NCBI RefSeq assembly: GCF_027942865.1
Contig: NC_134514.1
Span: 39,739,265 to 39,803,264, forward strand
Direction: 5' to 3'
From: Odontesthes bonariensis
Lineage: Eukaryota > Chordata > Actinopteri > Atheriniformes > Atherinopsidae
DNA length: 64,000 bases
This document shows positions 43,273 to 55,905 of this stretch, piece by piece; position 1 is the stretch's first letter; each line of letters starts with the position of its first letter. A program made the position numbers and the translations under genes. Below the pieces are notes generated by a model. The model was not told the origin of the DNA and ran no database searches. It saw only the letters and a list, made by a program, of their open reading frames with translations.

Positions 43273-44369
43273 TTTTTTTTTTTTTTTTTAAAGCGCTTTT
43301 ATTGCCACACCACACAATGTACATAGCTTACATTGTAATAAGAACCATGTTGATAATAAAGAATTGAAAACTATACACACACACTGCTGTAGCCTACAAT
43401 ATACACAATAAGTCTAAACGCCGCCGTTTGGAATCCGCATTCTTCGCATTACTCCGGTCCCTGCAGGGTCTGCGGAGTTGTCAGACGTCCTCATCCTGGA
43501 TCAGAAGCTGGCTTCTGGGAGCTGTTGGAATAACCAATAAATAATCCATGCACAGCATATTGACAACTTGTCTATAAAGTAACAAAAGTCATATTGACAG
43601 CGTATATGTTCTTACTCTCTTTCACTCTTCTGTGGTGAGACTGAGTATTTCGGGTTGGCTTCAAGACGCGCCTGTAGCACAGCACACAGGTCCGTCACGC
43701 AGCAAAAAAAAAAAACAAGAGGAATGAATAAAATGACCAGTGCTTAAAAGTATCAGTGCCAGAGCCGTGGTAAAAGTCAGCGCCGCTCACCCTCGATAGT
43801 GTCCCCGTCTGCCTCTCTGAAGTTCGGACTGTTTGACACCGCCTCCTTCAAGCGACTCGTTACATCCATATTGTGAGGTGACAGTAGCCTGTAAAAACAA
43901 CAGGCCTATGGTTAATAAAAAAAACTGCATTAACGTAACATCGGGTCCAACTCAACTAGATATTGGGAGAACATTCACTTATTCTTACCCTTGACCTGGA
44001 TTATAATGCCACGATGAGTTATGCAGGCGGCGACCTGCTTCCTATAAATTGAAAACACGAAATTCATTTTTTTAAATAAAGCAACTCACACTGGTTTTCA
44101 CGTGATGGACACAATTAAGTTGAGTTTAGCCTAAAGCCACAGTCAATAACCTACTCTTACCGCGATTTTCGGATTCTGTATCCGCCTTCTCTTGGGGGTG
44201 CGCTCTTCAACTTCTCTGGAATGTAACTTCAGTCCGTTCTCGACGGCCATCTTACCTCCAACCTAGCGAATCTCTGGTCGATTCCCTCCAGAACCCTCTC
44301 CACGACCGTATCCACAGTGCTGGCCACCATACGAGACATTCCGGTCATAGCATTCAACAGGACTTTCAT
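43273..44369 (-). CDS. Hypothetical spliced small-protein gene with genomic poly(A)
   Basis: Minus-strand exon candidates 44161-44250 (MAVENGLKLHSREVEERTPK..., 30 codons), 43989-44041 (EAGRRLHNSSWHYNPGQ), 43791-43888 (LLSPHNMDVTSRLKEAVSNS...) and 43661-43671 join through GTAAGA/TAG, GTAAGA/CAG and GTGAGC/CAG introns in matching phase, giving about 83 aa. An alternative first exon 44256-44369 (MKVLLNAMTGMSRM...) also splices in frame to the second. An AATAAA (43298-43303, minus) is followed by a run of about 17 A on the minus strand (43273-43289), as in a retroposed or element-borne unit. I do not recognise the protein; it has basic KRRR and no membrane segment. Confidence 0.35.
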
Positions 44370-44850
44370 TTTATCTGCCTGTAAGCAAGTGAGTAAGTAA
44401 GTTTAATATACAGCACATTTAAAATCAGCGAGAACAGTCCCAAGTGCTGTACAGTGTCAACAAGACTAAAATTAAACAATCAAATGGTCATGTGCAAGTA
44501 GAAAAAAACACACAAACCTGTAAACCCGCAGAGAGTTGCTGGGGAGTTGAAAGCTAGTCGTCTTCCAGCCATTGTATTGCACAAACCAGGGCAGTTTTCA
44601 CAGTACGGGACTCTGTCTGCCTTTCTGTCTGTCTTTCTGCCGCCAGATCTGCTCCTTAAACTTTTTGTTTACACTGCACGACACAATGTTTCTCATACGT
44701 GATTGAACGAGAGCTTATGCGAGCCGTTAAGCTCCACCAATCATATGCGTATACGTCATTACACGGAGTACTCGCGAGACAACCTCCCGTCCTTTTGCTA
44801 TTTAATGTTGTCTGACCACAGCTGGCAATTTGCACTGTTTTGACACAAAA

Positions 44851-44928
44851 ATGGACTCTGCAAGGACAAAGAAAAGACCTCGGCGATATTGTGACCATTG
44901 TGACACCGAATTAAGCCATACACAATAA
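44851..44928 (+). CDS. Small zinc-knuckle-like ORF, 25 aa
   Basis: The plus strand reads MDSARTKKRPRRYCDHCDTE then LSHTQ and a stop. The pattern basic-rich, YCDHC, SH resembles the N-terminus of Cys/His finger proteins found in fish repeats. The TAA overlaps an AATAAA. It is divergent from the candidate gene at 43273-44369. It could be a truncated remnant. Confidence 0.3.
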   Translation: MDSARTKKRPRRYCDHCDTELSHTQ

Positions 44929-45996
44929 AACACTGAGCGCACTACTGCACATTATGTATACAGGCCAGATTTCTATATTTTTATTTCTATTTTATTTAAG
45001 AAACCTTTTAGAATATTGCTGTTGGATGCTTATTTTATCTTTATCTTATCTTTATTATTATACATTTGGACATCCAGTGCGGGCAACAAAGAAAATAATT
45101 TCATTGTTCAGGGAAACACGTTTCTAACTGCACACATGACAATAAACCTTTGAATCCTTGAATCCTTGAATTTTGCCCACAAAAAGCGGTTACAAAAGAG
45201 GTGTTTGGGAGAAAAAAAAACAGATATGCATCACCTGTCACCAGCAGACAGCGTGCACCTCTTCTTTTTCAAGACAACACAGCAACAAACTTGGCTGGAG
45301 TTGGAGGTGATGGTCAGGAACGTGTAGAAACAGGCCTGCCCACCCCCCACCTCACCTCACCCCACCCCACTTGAAAATGACTGTGGCAGCTCCTGACCTG
45401 ATCACTGGCATTTACATATTAAAGGCTCTCCTAAGTAGGGGAGGGGAGGGGGGCATGGGGGAGCAGTTGCCAGGTCAATTTGCGACAATTTGGGCCAAGT
45501 TTTCACTTTTACCACCGCAAATGCAGGGGCTCAACGTATGCGGACATGTAAGGGGCCACATACATCCGCAAATCCCTCTTTTCATGCAGTGGACATCACA
45601 GAGCAGTGTGTGCATGACGTGGCATGCACACGTCCAGCTGCCATGCTGTGAAAGGCTGCATCCTCCCACGGTCCGGGAGACAAGACAACACAAGTGGGAA
45701 ACACTTGGACAATATCCAAAAACATTCAGCTGATAAGAGAGCACCCTACTTTTCTTTTTCTTTCTTTTTCTTTTAAAGTCCAACTAGTTGTTTGTTCATA
45801 GGCAAGGCAAGGCAATTTTATTTATAGAGCACAATTCATACACAGGGCAATTCAAAGTGCTTCACAGCTACATAAAATCACAAGAAGGCAATAAAACCAT
45901 TGAAAAGGAAGAAAGAAATAAAAAAAGAAAGAAATTTAAAACCCATTAAAATAATCATTAATTAATTAAAAAGTGAAGAGTGCAGATAAAATACTT

Positions 45997-48790
45997 TCAG
46001 GTGTCATATGCACAGCTAAACAGAACTGTTTTCAGCCTGGATTTAAACATTGTCAGAGTTGAGGCCTTTCTCACATCTTCTGGAAGACTGTTCCAGATTT
46101 TAGGGGCATAAAACTGAAACGCAGCCTCACCTTGTTTAGTCCTGACTCTGGGCCCCAGCAGGAGACCCCTCCCTGAGGTTCTCAGAGCCCGAGTTGGTTC
46201 ATGTGGCTCTAACATGTCAGAGATGTACTTTGGCGCTTGACCGTGAAGAGACTTGTACACAAGCAGAGCTGTTTTAAAGTCTATTCTCTGAGGGACAGGA
46301 AGCCAGTGCAGAGACCTGAGCACTGGACTAATATGGTGGTATTTCCTGGTTCTAGTCAGGACTCAAGCAGCAGCGTTCTGGATGTACTGCAGCTGTCTTA
46401 CAGCCCGTTTAGAGCCCAGTGAGCAGGCCGTTACAGTAGTCTAACCTGCTGGAGACAAACGCATGGATCAGTCTCTCTAAGTCTGGTTTAGATGCTATTC
46501 CTTTGATTCTGCCAATGTTTTTTAGATGGTAAAAAGCTGTTGATGTTACAGATTTAATGTGGCTGTTAAAGTTCAGGTCTGAGTCCAATATTACCCCGAG
46601 ATTTCTAACCTGATTATTAGGTTTTAGAGAGAGAGTCTCAAGGTGACTGATAACACTTTCTCTTTGTTTCTGTGGGCCACAGACAATGATTTCAGTTTTG
46701 TCTGAGTTTAGCTGGAGGAAATTGTTTTACATCCACACACTGATCTGTTCCATGCAGCGACACAATGTATCTACAGGCCCGTGTTCTCCTGCCGTCAGTG
46801 ACACGTAGATCTGAGTGTCATCTGCATAGTTGTGGTAGAACAGCTGCGTATAAGCTGGCCTTATGGAAGCATGTACAGATTGAAAAATAGGGGGCCCAGG
46901 ATTGACCCCTGGGGAACCCCACAGGTCATAGCCATTTGGTCTGAGACATAGTTACCAATTTCAACAAAATATTTCCTGTCCTCCAGATTGGACTTGAACC
47001 AGTTTGACCAGAAATTCCCACCCAGTCTTCTAACCTCTGTAATAAGGTCACATGGTCAACTGTGTCAAAGGCAGCACTCAGGTCCAGCAGAACTAAGACT
47101 GTGACTTTACTTGCATCTGTGTTCAGGCGGATGTCATTTGTCACCTTGATCAGAGCTGTCTCAGTGCTGTGGTGGGGCCTAAAGCCTGATTGGAAAGTAT
47201 CAAAAGCATTGTTAGACAGGAGAAAGTCACTAAGCTGTTGGTATACAACTTTTTCTAGGACTTTGCCTAAGAATGGCAGGTTTGATATAGGCCGGTAGTT
47301 GTTCAGTACTGTGGCATCAGATTGCTCTTCTTTAGAAGAGGCTTAATGACAGCAGTTTTTAAGGCCTTTGGAAATGTTCCAGTCTGGAGTGAGATGTTGA
47401 CTAGATGAGCGAGTTGTGGTAACAAACTGCTCAGCACAGACTTTAGGAATCTAGTGGGCAACTCATCAAGGCAGCACGTTGATGAACTCAGACTGCAGAT
47501 GGTCTCTTCGACTGTTTTGTCAGTAACAGGTGTGAAATGTGTCAGCTCCAGGTGTCTAGCTGGCTGCAGAGTAGTTATTTGTGTTGTGGAAATTATTGCA
47601 TTTTTAATGCCTTGAACTTTGTCATTAAAGAATATTGCAAACTCATTACACTTGGATGTAGAAATGAGTTCTAAAGGCAGTGAAACTGGAGGGTTTGTTA
47701 ATCTGTTTACTGTAGCAAACAGGACACGAGAGTTGTTACTGCAGTTTTTGATGATTTCAGAAAAATAACTCTCCCTTGTTCTACGCAAAGTCTGGTTGAA
47801 CACACATAGCTTTTCTTTGTAAGTCTCATAATGAACCTGGAGCTTTGACTTGCGCCATTTCCGTTCGGCTCTCCGGCACTCCCTTTTCTGTGCCCTGACC
47901 GACTCTTCTTTCCTCCATGGCGCCCTTTGCCTACTTTTAACCATTCTAACCTTGACAGGAGCAATGGTATCCAAAACATTTAAGAGACTTGATGTGTAAG
48001 AGTTCAACAGATCATCAACATCAGAACACAGGGTGTTCTCAAACCTAATCATTTCCATAAACTGTGTCCCTGTTCTGTCATTTATGAGTCTTCCCCGAAC
48101 AACTGCAGACCCAGCTGCTGATTTGGGTAAAGTAGATAGGTCGAAGAAAACACAGAAATGATCAGATAAAGCAACATCGACGACATTCACGTTTGAAATA
48201 ACAACACCCCTTGAAATGAGCACATCTAGAGTGTGCCCTCTGTTGTGGGTGGGCTCAGTCACATGCTGAGTTAGACCAAACATTTCAAAGACAGCAGTGA
48301 GCTCTTTAGCTTGCTTGTTATGCGCTACGTCCACATGCACATTCAAGTCCCCTGTTATGACTAAACAGTCAAAAGCAGTGCACACAATTGAAAGTAGTTC
48401 AGTAAAATCATCAATAAAACAAGTCTGTGGTGGTTTATAAATGGTGATGTAAAGTATGGAAGATTGTTTTATCTCCATTTTGAATGACACATACTCAAAT
48501 GATGAAAAAAACCCAAATGACAACTTGTGGGTGGGTATATTGTCCCTGAACATGGCACAAACACCCCCACCCCTCTGGTTTTCTCGTGTTTCAGACACAA
48601 AATTGAAGTGAGGTGGACTAGACTCAATCAGGACTGCATTTGCTGTGTTTTTGTCGAGCCACGTCTCAGTTAAAAATATAAAATCAAGGTTGTGAGAGGA
48701 AATAAAACTATTAATTAAGAATGATTTGTTACTTAAAGATCTGACATTGAGTACTGCGTGTTTGAGATTAGTTATTAGTTATAGTTGAAC
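45997..48790 (-). pseudogene. LINE family C ORF2: endonuclease and reverse transcriptase
   Basis: The endonuclease is well preserved (48598-47303 open for 431 codons: ITGDLNVHVDVAHNKQ, HNRGHTLDVLISRG, LSDHFCVFFDLS). The RT follows in broken frames (LLDLSAAFDTVDH at about 47090; YADD region near 46830), then LRSLHWLPVPQRIDFKT to the end at 45997. At least two frameshifts separate endonuclease and RT. Confidence 0.85.
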
Positions 48791-48858
48791 TGGATGCTGT
48801 GTTCTTGCAAGGGATATGGATTGAGATGGTGTTTACCAACACAGAGGCCCATAGTGTC

Positions 48859-50249
48859 CTAGACAACAGCATTGACGCTGTTGGAAATGACAGCTGTGGG
48901 CACCGGTGGTGGGGACCAAGCTGGGGGGGCTTTGGTCGATGGAGTAGGCTGGGGAGGGAGAGGGGCTCGATGCTTCTTTGAGGATAGAATTCTTGATCTT
49001 GCCATGTTTGGCGTGAGAGGAACCATTTTAATCCCCGATTTCACCAAGCTTTCAAGGTGATCAGGAAATCTCCTGGGTGACGGTGGAGAAGAGAACGATG
49101 GTGAAACATCTCTGGAGGGTGTAGATGCAGCAGGTGGGTCCCAGGCCTGTGGTGGGGGCCGTGGTGAAGGCCATGGTGGAGCTGCTGCATCCTGTGTTCG
49201 GGATGCTGGAGGTGCTGCTGTGGCTGTTGTGGCTGAATCCTTTGCTGGGTCCTTGGGTGGCGAGGCAGGAGCTCTTCTCTGGCTCGTCTTCTCTCTCTGC
49301 GGCAGCACAGGACCCGGTCCTGGTCCTGGTCCCGGTCCCGGTCCTGGTCCTGGCCCCTTCTGATGCCTCAGAGCGTGGAGAAGATTATCCGTCAGTCGTC
49401 TCACTCCACCTCTGTTCAGGTGTGGGCCTTTTCTTTGAAAGAGATCATCTCTTTGCCAGAAAAGATTAAAGTTCTCGATGAAATGAGGTCCTCTGGACTC
49501 ACAGACTTTGGACAGCCATGTGTTCAACTGAAGCAGCCGGCTGAATTTGTTGATCCTCCTGTCGATGTTTGGGAGAGGTCCACTTATGAATGTTGGTATT
49601 GTCACTTTATCAAGACTCAAACAGTTTCTCAAAGTCTTTTTTTAAGATTTCAGACTGATTCTCTCTGATGTCCACTGCACCCACGTGCACAATCAGCTGT
49701 TTCACCCCTTGGTGTTTTGCCAGTACCTCTGGTAGTAATCTTGTGATGTCAGAGACAGCGGCACTTGGATAGCTGCATGTAACCATTCTCTTTATGTTTA
49801 TATTAGATATGGCTCCGTCTCCAAGCACAAGAGTATCTTTGACCTTGACACTCGGCCCAGTTTCTCTGTCCATCTGCTTCTTTGTACCGTCTCTCTGTCT
49901 GTTACACTCAGTCACATTTGGCTCTGACAGGTAAAAATCTGTTTGTTAACTTTATTCCGGGTGATGTTACATATCCTCTGTTGATACCAACAATTTGACG
50001 ATTCTTCAGCTTAGCACCAAGTCCATCATACGTGTCTTTACAGAGTCTTGGAAAAGACACAGTATCATTTAGCTTTAAGTTGGAGGTAGCAGTTTTTTCA
50101 CCCTTTCCTTTGGAAGTAAATGTGGACTTCTTACCACTGGATTCCATTGGGAGCGTTTCATGAAGTCCCATTTCAGTTTCTAAGGCACAAATCCTTTCTT
50201 GTAGCGCCCAAATTTCTTGTTGATATATCCGACAGCTTTCACAGGGCAT
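48859..50249 (-). pseudogene. LINE family C ORF1: coiled coil plus SGNH esterase-like domain
   Basis: The N-terminus MPCESCRIYQQEIWALQERI (50249) has a CxxC and a coiled coil. The esterase-like blocks follow: LVLGDGAISNI, LIVHVGAVDI, FISGPLPN and KGPHLNRGGVRRL. The usual catalytic Ser of block I (GDS) is Gly, and the usual Asp of DxxH before HLN is replaced, so the fold would be catalytically dead. A frameshift lies near 49610-49632. The C-terminal part is a Pro-rich tail, including a GPGPGP run near 49320-49350. Confidence 0.75.
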
Positions 50250-50440
50250 GTTGAAAGGATTGTAGTCGCTGGCTCGTCAGATAAGATGTAAAAAGAATAA
50301 AAATGATTTTAAAAAGTCTTGGTTCACTTAAAAGAAAAATAATAAAATTATATCCAAGACTTGTGGAAAGAAGTAAAATGATTTAAAAGCAAATAAAGCG
50401 ATAAGCAGCAGGAGGAAGCAGAGACATGTCTGCACTCTTC

Positions 50441-51290
50441 AGAAGCAGGAAGCTGACTATCATATGAGGTCAGGAACATAGTGAAAAAGACTCACTGCTC
50501 TGAACATTTTGAGATTATTTCACCCTGTTTATTACAGAAATCAAGGTAATTACGCAAAAATGTCAAGAAAGATTATTCAAGAAAACCCTGAAACAAGTTC
50601 AAATGAATAGGGAGCTGTTCATGTAATCTCCCACCAACAGTATACCTGCATCTGCACCAGACAAGAATAAGTCAAGAAGTTGGCTTTTGTTGCCCCTCGT
50701 ACTCTATTTTACATTGCTGCTTAAAGATTTATTTACCTTCAGTTGACCAGTGTAAAGAAAATGACTCAATATTTAATTAGCTATATTTAATGCGATCTGC
50801 TGTTTTCATTTCAATTTATTATCAATGATGGTAATCGCATACAGCAAAAGACAAACAACTTATGAAAACAAAGTTTTCAGGACTGCATACAGTTCCCGAT
50901 GTGTTAAATCGGAGTGACAACTTTATCTGAGATCAAATACTAAATGGATCTGGACTGACAGATTCGTCAGCCTACATCAGGTGGGCTACTTCTAAATAGA
51001 AGTCTGCACACCTATCAACTTGCCCAGAGTGAATGGATGTTTTAAAAAGCCTCGTTCATTTATTGTGCTGCCACAGCAGTGGTGGTAATATTGATGAACG
51101 ACGTCCCCCAGCAGCTGGCTTTAGAGTGAGATATCTGACAACTGTTGTGCAATAGCCCTGAAATCAATCTCCTTGGGTTGTTTAGAGCTGATATTAAGAA
51201 TCATCTAAGTAAAAAAACAGATGTAAAAACCCTCTAACAACATGCAAAGGAATAAACTACATTCAAAATAAAGTTTTCAATTCAATTTAT
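50441..51290. other. AT-rich stretch without recognised features
   Basis: No ORF of note, no repeat ends and no tandem repeats seen between the family C LINE and the SINE-like repeat. Confidence 0.5.
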
Positions 51291-51580
51291 CCATCCATCC
51301 ATTTTCTATACCGCTGAATCCGTCGGTCGGGTCGCGGGGGGGCTGGAGCCTATCCCAGCGGTCAATGGGTGAGAGGCAGGGTACACCCTGGACAGGCCAC
51401 CAGTCCATCACAGAGACAAACAACCACACACGCTCACTCCTAGGGACAATTTTAGAGACACCAATAAACCTAACAGGCATGTTTTTAGACAGTGGGAGGA
51501 AGCCGGAGTACCCGGAGAGAACCCACGCATACACGGGGAGAACATGCAAACTCCACACAGAAAGAACCATCCAGGAGTTG
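51290..51580 (-). mobile_element. Dispersed SINE-like repeat
   Basis: It begins CCATCCATCCATTTTCTATA and contains GGAGCCTATCCCAGCGGTCA, CACCCTGGACAGGCCACCAG and ACGGGGAGAACATGCAAACT. This is a very common teleost repeat, the same as 33790-34035. Confidence 0.75.
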
Positions 51581-51584
51581 CAAT

Positions 51585-51840
51585 TCAATTTAATTCAGTT
51601 TTATTTATATAGCGCCAAATCACAACAAATGTCATCCCAAGGCACTTCAATAATACAGTCCAATTCAAGTCAATTAGAATTCAATTCATTTTAATCATAA
51701 TCAAATCAAATGCAATTAATTAAATTCAAAATTAGTCCAATTCATTCATATAGAGCCAATTCAAAAACAATTTCCTAGCGAAGGAAACCAATAGATTGCA
51801 CCAAAACGTCTCTTTGATCCAATCTCCTGTCCTGAGCGTG
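51585..51840 (-). mobile_element. LINE family A 3' tail
   Basis: TTTATATAGCGCCAAATCAC, TTCATATAGAGCCAATTCAA and TTTCCTAGCGAAGGAAACCA match the family A 3' UTR at 36.1 and 58.4 kb, reversed. Confidence 0.8.
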
Positions 51841-51898
51841 CAGTTTATTGTTGAGGTGAACACCCAGGTACTTAAAAATGTCCACCAATAAATAGCTC

Positions 51899-52019
51899 CT
51901 TATCAGGCCACTGCAGAGCTTGATGACGAGTTGATCATTTGAATCAGGTTTGCTGGAGGAGGGAAACATCCAAAACATGCAGGGCAGTGAGTCCCGAGCA
52001 CCGGAATTGAGAAACACTG
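51899..52019. mobile_element. hAT-type MITE, second copy
   Basis: AACATCCAAAACATGCAGGG and CCGGAATTGAGAAACACTG match 26505-26649. The two share GATCATTTGAATCAGGT. Its left end is also incomplete. Confidence 0.75.
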
Positions 52020-52087
52020 GCTTACTGTCACCCATGCTGCTGCCTTGTTGTCTTCCGCTATCTTCTCCGCAAGCAACAGTACCTCCT

Positions 52088-52143
52088 CGACCAATGAGCT
52101 GATCGTATTCTCGTGTGTGAATATGCTGTCAGCTCATTGGTCG
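52088..52143. repeat. Short inverted repeat in a probable hAT-derived stretch
   Basis: Arms 52088-52102 and 52129-52143 (15 bp, CGACCAATGAGCTGA) are exact complements. Downstream, TCAAGGGACGTTTGGCAACC (about 52288-52307) resembles the end of another fish hAT family. Confidence 0.6.
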
Positions 52144-52309
52144 CAGGATAGGGCCTGGGAACAAGTTTACCGTACATTTTCATATAAAGCCCCGTTATTC
52201 ATTTCCATTGGCATGATACTGAGTATTTTTAGACTCTCACAGTAATACGGGACAAAGTGCTGTTGTTTCTAAATACAGGACGATTCCGTTTTTCAAGGGA
52301 CGTTTGGCA

Positions 52310-52640
52310 ACCCCAGTCAGGTGCCGTCCCTTCTTCCTACTGAGAGAGCTAACAGTAGTGATTGTCACTGCTGTTTACATTCCACCTTACGCTAGCGTTA
52401 GCTCAGCTCTCTCCCTCCTGCTAAACGCCATAAACGAGCAGCAGTGTGATCACCCTGACAGAGTCCATGTCACAGCTGGCCACTTCAACCAAGCCAAAAT
52501 AAAATCAGTACTCCCGACTTTTTGCCAGCATGTGACGTGCCCTACCATGCAACACTCTGGACCATGTCTACTCTAACATCAAGCACGCATGCAGAGCCAC
52601 CCGCCTCCCTCACCTCAGACAGTCAGATCACCTCTCGTAA
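52310..52640 (+). mobile_element. LINE endonuclease fragment (family B)
   Basis: The plus strand encodes VVIVTAVYIPPYASVSSALS, VHVTAGHFNQAKIKSVLP (a degenerate GDFN block) and VTCPTMQHS, and continues in another frame with DHVYSNIKHAC and LRQSDHLS. It is a non-LTR endonuclease remnant. It appears to continue with the RT tail at 53.65 kb. Confidence 0.75.
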
Positions 52641-53649
52641 CCTGATTGGTTACCTTTTACCGGTCCGGTCTGCAATTTTGTAAACAAACCTGCTGGCTTT
52701 GGAGGGACATATAGGGGACCTAGAGAACTCTTTTTTTTTGTATTGGGGTATTCAATGTACTACTTTCAGAATCCCCGGACAGTTCCAGGCATTATGCTTG
52801 AAAAAGAGTTGCAGACTGCAGCTTTAACAGTTAGACAGTTTTGTATTATATAGAACCGTTTTTAGGTTTAGGTAACGTGTGTAGTTAAATTATTTACTAA
52901 TGTTTTTATTTTTCTTATTCCCCCTAGCATGCAACATCCAGTATTTATTTGCTTATCTGTTGTTTTCTGAAAATCGTTCCAACATCTGTTTCACAGTGTC
53001 TTTGTGTCTTAATGAGAAGGTCTGGTTCATCAGCTGATTCACATGAACTACATTTGGGAACCTTTTCTTCATTTAACTTTCAAGCAGCTGTCCAGAGCCT
53101 TCAAGCGTTGATGCATCTTGACCCTGTGGAACATCTGGCAGGTTTGTCTCACTTCTTCTGGGTCTGTCACAGCCCGGCTCTAAGGCTGTAACAAAAATGG
53201 GAGACAGACGAAAGCTTCCAAATTTCAAACAACTTTTATTTACAAAATAATCTAAACTAAAGAAACGTGGAAGTCAGTTGTCAGTCGTGTATGCATGCCT
53301 GAGAGTGTGAATGTGTAAGCGATCAAAAACAACAAAACAGCCGCCGCCCTGCAAGTCAAAGGCAAGTCAGGAGGGGTCGAAACTGGCAAGAGAGAAGCTT
53401 TTGAAGCACAGGCTCCAGGTGTGCCCAATCAGTCTGACGAGCACTCCGTACTCTCTGTAGAAGGGAAAAGGCACTGAAGAGAACCGGGACATCTAGTGGA
53501 GCGGAGGGGTCGTCACATCAGGCATTTTCCAGGTGCCCCCCCCCTGGATTCTGCTGTGTTCTTATTACTGTTGACTAACAAATCTGCAGTTCCACTGAAG
53601 TTTGGAATGGAGATTACCCATTTTGAATTGATTTCCCATTCTTCCATCC
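52641..53649. other. Non-coding insert region between LINE fragments
   Basis: It contains G+C-poor sequence with a possible TTAA-class end near 52826 (CTGCAGCTTTAA) and a stretch from 53167 to 53518 of repeat-like sequence. The ORF at 52949-53191 has no recognisable features. Confidence 0.35.
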
Positions 53650-55200
53650 ATATCAACCCATGGTTGACCCTGGCTCAGCAATGCACAAGACGAAGGAGAT
53701 GATAGTGGACATGAGAAAGAAGAGGAGACCTCATCAGCCACTATTCATTCGAGAGCTTGAGGTGGAGAGGGTGAGCACCTTCAAATACCATGTCACACAT
53801 CAGCGAGGACACCTGGACAGTGAACAGTGAACACCACACAGCTGGTGAAGAAGGCTCAGGACGTTTGGCAAAATTCCCTGCTTTCATATATCTAAAATGC
53901 CTTTGCTTCTTTAAGTGCATATTTCCTTCTTGCCTATGCAAAATACTTTGCCTTTAAGAAATGCGGCGCTGCCCCTTTAAGGATTGATCACGCTTTGAAT
54001 GCATGTTTACCTGCGTGATATGAAACATGCTCGGACATTCTCTCTCATGCAGTCGCATTATCGGACTCTCATACCTCGTTTGGAAGTCTCTCGGTGCTGT
54101 TGTGCGTGATTGCAAATGTAAGTGCTTTTAATTTCCTTGTTAGGCTTTATATGGTTTGTACAGCCATTTATTCCGTTTCTACAGTCCTTTGCAAGTTTGT
54201 ATTTAAGCTAGACAATCTTTCTGTGTATTTGGAAATGTCTAGAATGTTCCGTGACTCAGCAATATCGTGTTAGCAATCCTGTACACTGTGTTCTTGTTAG
54301 CACTTATTAGAGATAAGGCAGTACGATTTCCTCTGCTGTTTTAATGTTTTATGTATGACATTTGTGTACTGTTTATCACCATATTATTACTACTGTGTGT
54401 TCAGTACATTCCCAGTAATTATTATCCTCGAAGAGATTCTGTAGATAGGACGTTTGTAATGTGAATAACTTAGCATTGTCCTCTTTTTCCTTTTATTTCT
54501 GTCTTTGTTTTAGAAAACCACAATGTCACAACTTCCCTACTTCACATCTTCACAACTGTTCAATTAATAAATGACAAGACGCAACCTCTAGAACAGCTGC
54601 ATTCTTTCTGACAGAAGAATTAGGCCAGCGGTTGTACGACCAGTACTTTCCTCATCATTATATCCTACAGACATCCTCAGGAATTTCTACAGCTGCGTTG
54701 TTGACAGCATCTTGTCCAGTTGCATCACTGTGTGGTACGGCAGGGCCGCTGTCATGGGCCGCCTGCAGAGAGAGAGAGGTAAAGACAGTCCACTCCCCTC
54801 TCTGCAGAGCATCTACAACCGCAGAGTCCACAGGAGAGCTGCCTCCACCATCAAAGAGCCCACCCACCCCCAACATGGGCTGCTCACACTTCTCCCCTCA
54901 GGCCGTAGGTACAGAAGTGTAAATGCAGGACCACCAGGCTCAAGAACTCTTTTTTCCCTACTGCCATCAGACTACATAACAGCTAACAAATTGTACTACC
55001 AACTATCTGTTTACATTAGAATTTTGCACCATTCAGTGTATATATATTTATTATTTTTTTTCAGTTTATTTTTATTTTGTATATAGCATTTTTTTTACTG
55101 TATATAACATTTTTACTCCTTTGACTGGCATTATGCTGACAGAAAAGTAATTTTTTTCATTGTACAAGGAAACATGTTTCGACTGTGCAATCGTCTTGAC
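53650..55200 (+). mobile_element. LINE RT and C-terminal fragment (family B), interrupted
   Basis: At 53690-53860 the plus strand shows KTKEMIVDMRKKRRP and LEVERVSTFKY, the region after the RT catalytic motif. At about 54640-55010 it shows SSCITVWYG, PLPSLQSIYNRRVHRRA and GLLTLLPSGRRYRSVNA, the C-terminal part. About 750 bp of unrelated sequence (about 53860-54615) separates them and is probably an insertion. The end TTTTTTTCATTGTACAAGGA (about 55152) is the familiar 3' tail type. Confidence 0.75.
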
Positions 55201-55377
55201 TTTTAGCAGATTTGCAGTAACAGTGGTGAATTGTTCCTCTTGAGGGTAAGCGGAGAACTTGTACATCTCCTCAGCTAGCTTCTGCAGAATCCACAGTATC
55301 CACAACCAGAACCTGCTGAATCTGCTTAAATTCTGGCAGGCCTGCGCATGAACCAACATGTCAGCTGCATACTTAAT
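55072..55377 (-). pseudogene. Unidentified coding remnant, left half
   Basis: The minus strand from 55377 reads DAIKYAADMLVHAQACQNLS and LQKLAEEMYKFSAYPQEEQF. It is cut at its upstream end by the hAT element at 55378. Across the hAT, the same frame continues at 61302 (LKTQSLQQQPSID). I do not recognise the protein. Confidence 0.4.
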
Positions 55378-55499
55378 AGCATCTAGTGGGGATGTCCCGA
55401 TCAGGTTTTTTTGCCCCCCCCGAGTCCGAGTCATTTGATTTTGAGGATCTGCCGATACCGAGCTGATACTTCTACAGTGCATTAAAAAAATGAAGATTT

Positions 55500-55640
55500 T
55501 AATTCAATTCAATTCAATTAATTTTTATTTATATAGCGCCAAATACAACAAATGTCATCTCAAGGCACTTAGATAGTAAGTCCAATTCAAGCCAATTGGA
55601 ATTCAATTAATTAATAATAATCATAATTCATAAAATAATC
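55500..55640 (-). mobile_element. LINE family A 3' tail
   Basis: TTTTTATTTATATAGCGCCA and AACAAATGTCATCTCAAGGC match the reversed family A tail. It precedes a plus-strand 5' end of the same family, as at 10.9-11.5 kb. Confidence 0.8.
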
Positions 55641-55905
55641 CAATTCGTTCATTGGCATTGGCTGATGTTATGACGCTGTGACGCTTTGCGGTAAGATGTG
55701 TTGCATCACTTCCTGTTACCTTGCTTGTGCACTGTGGAATTTCTTGCTCCGCTTGGAGTACTGATAATCACTTTATTTCGATCTATAACTTACACAATTT
55801 TGCATAGTTAAACTCTATAGCTTACCGTTCTGTTCTAACACACTCCTACAGATCTTTAATCTTTATTCTCACTTTTTAGCGGTGTGTCTGGTTCTCTAGC
55901 GTAGC

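Larger units (their letters stand above)
45790..50440 (-). mobile_element. Nearly full-length L2/CR1-like LINE (family C)
   Basis: Read on the minus strand: 5' UTR (about 50440-50250), ORF1 (50249-48859), ORF2 with endonuclease and RT (about 48790-45997), and a 3' UTR ending in TAAAATTGCCTTGCC. Several frameshifts break both ORFs, so it is inactive. The gene order and protein signatures match CR1/L2-clade elements that carry an esterase-type ORF1. Confidence 0.9.

Noticed and set aside
48859-49668. Plus-strand ORFs with PVPVLVLVPVP
   Set aside because: They are antisense to the LINE ORF1 tail and its GGTCCT/GGTCCC run.
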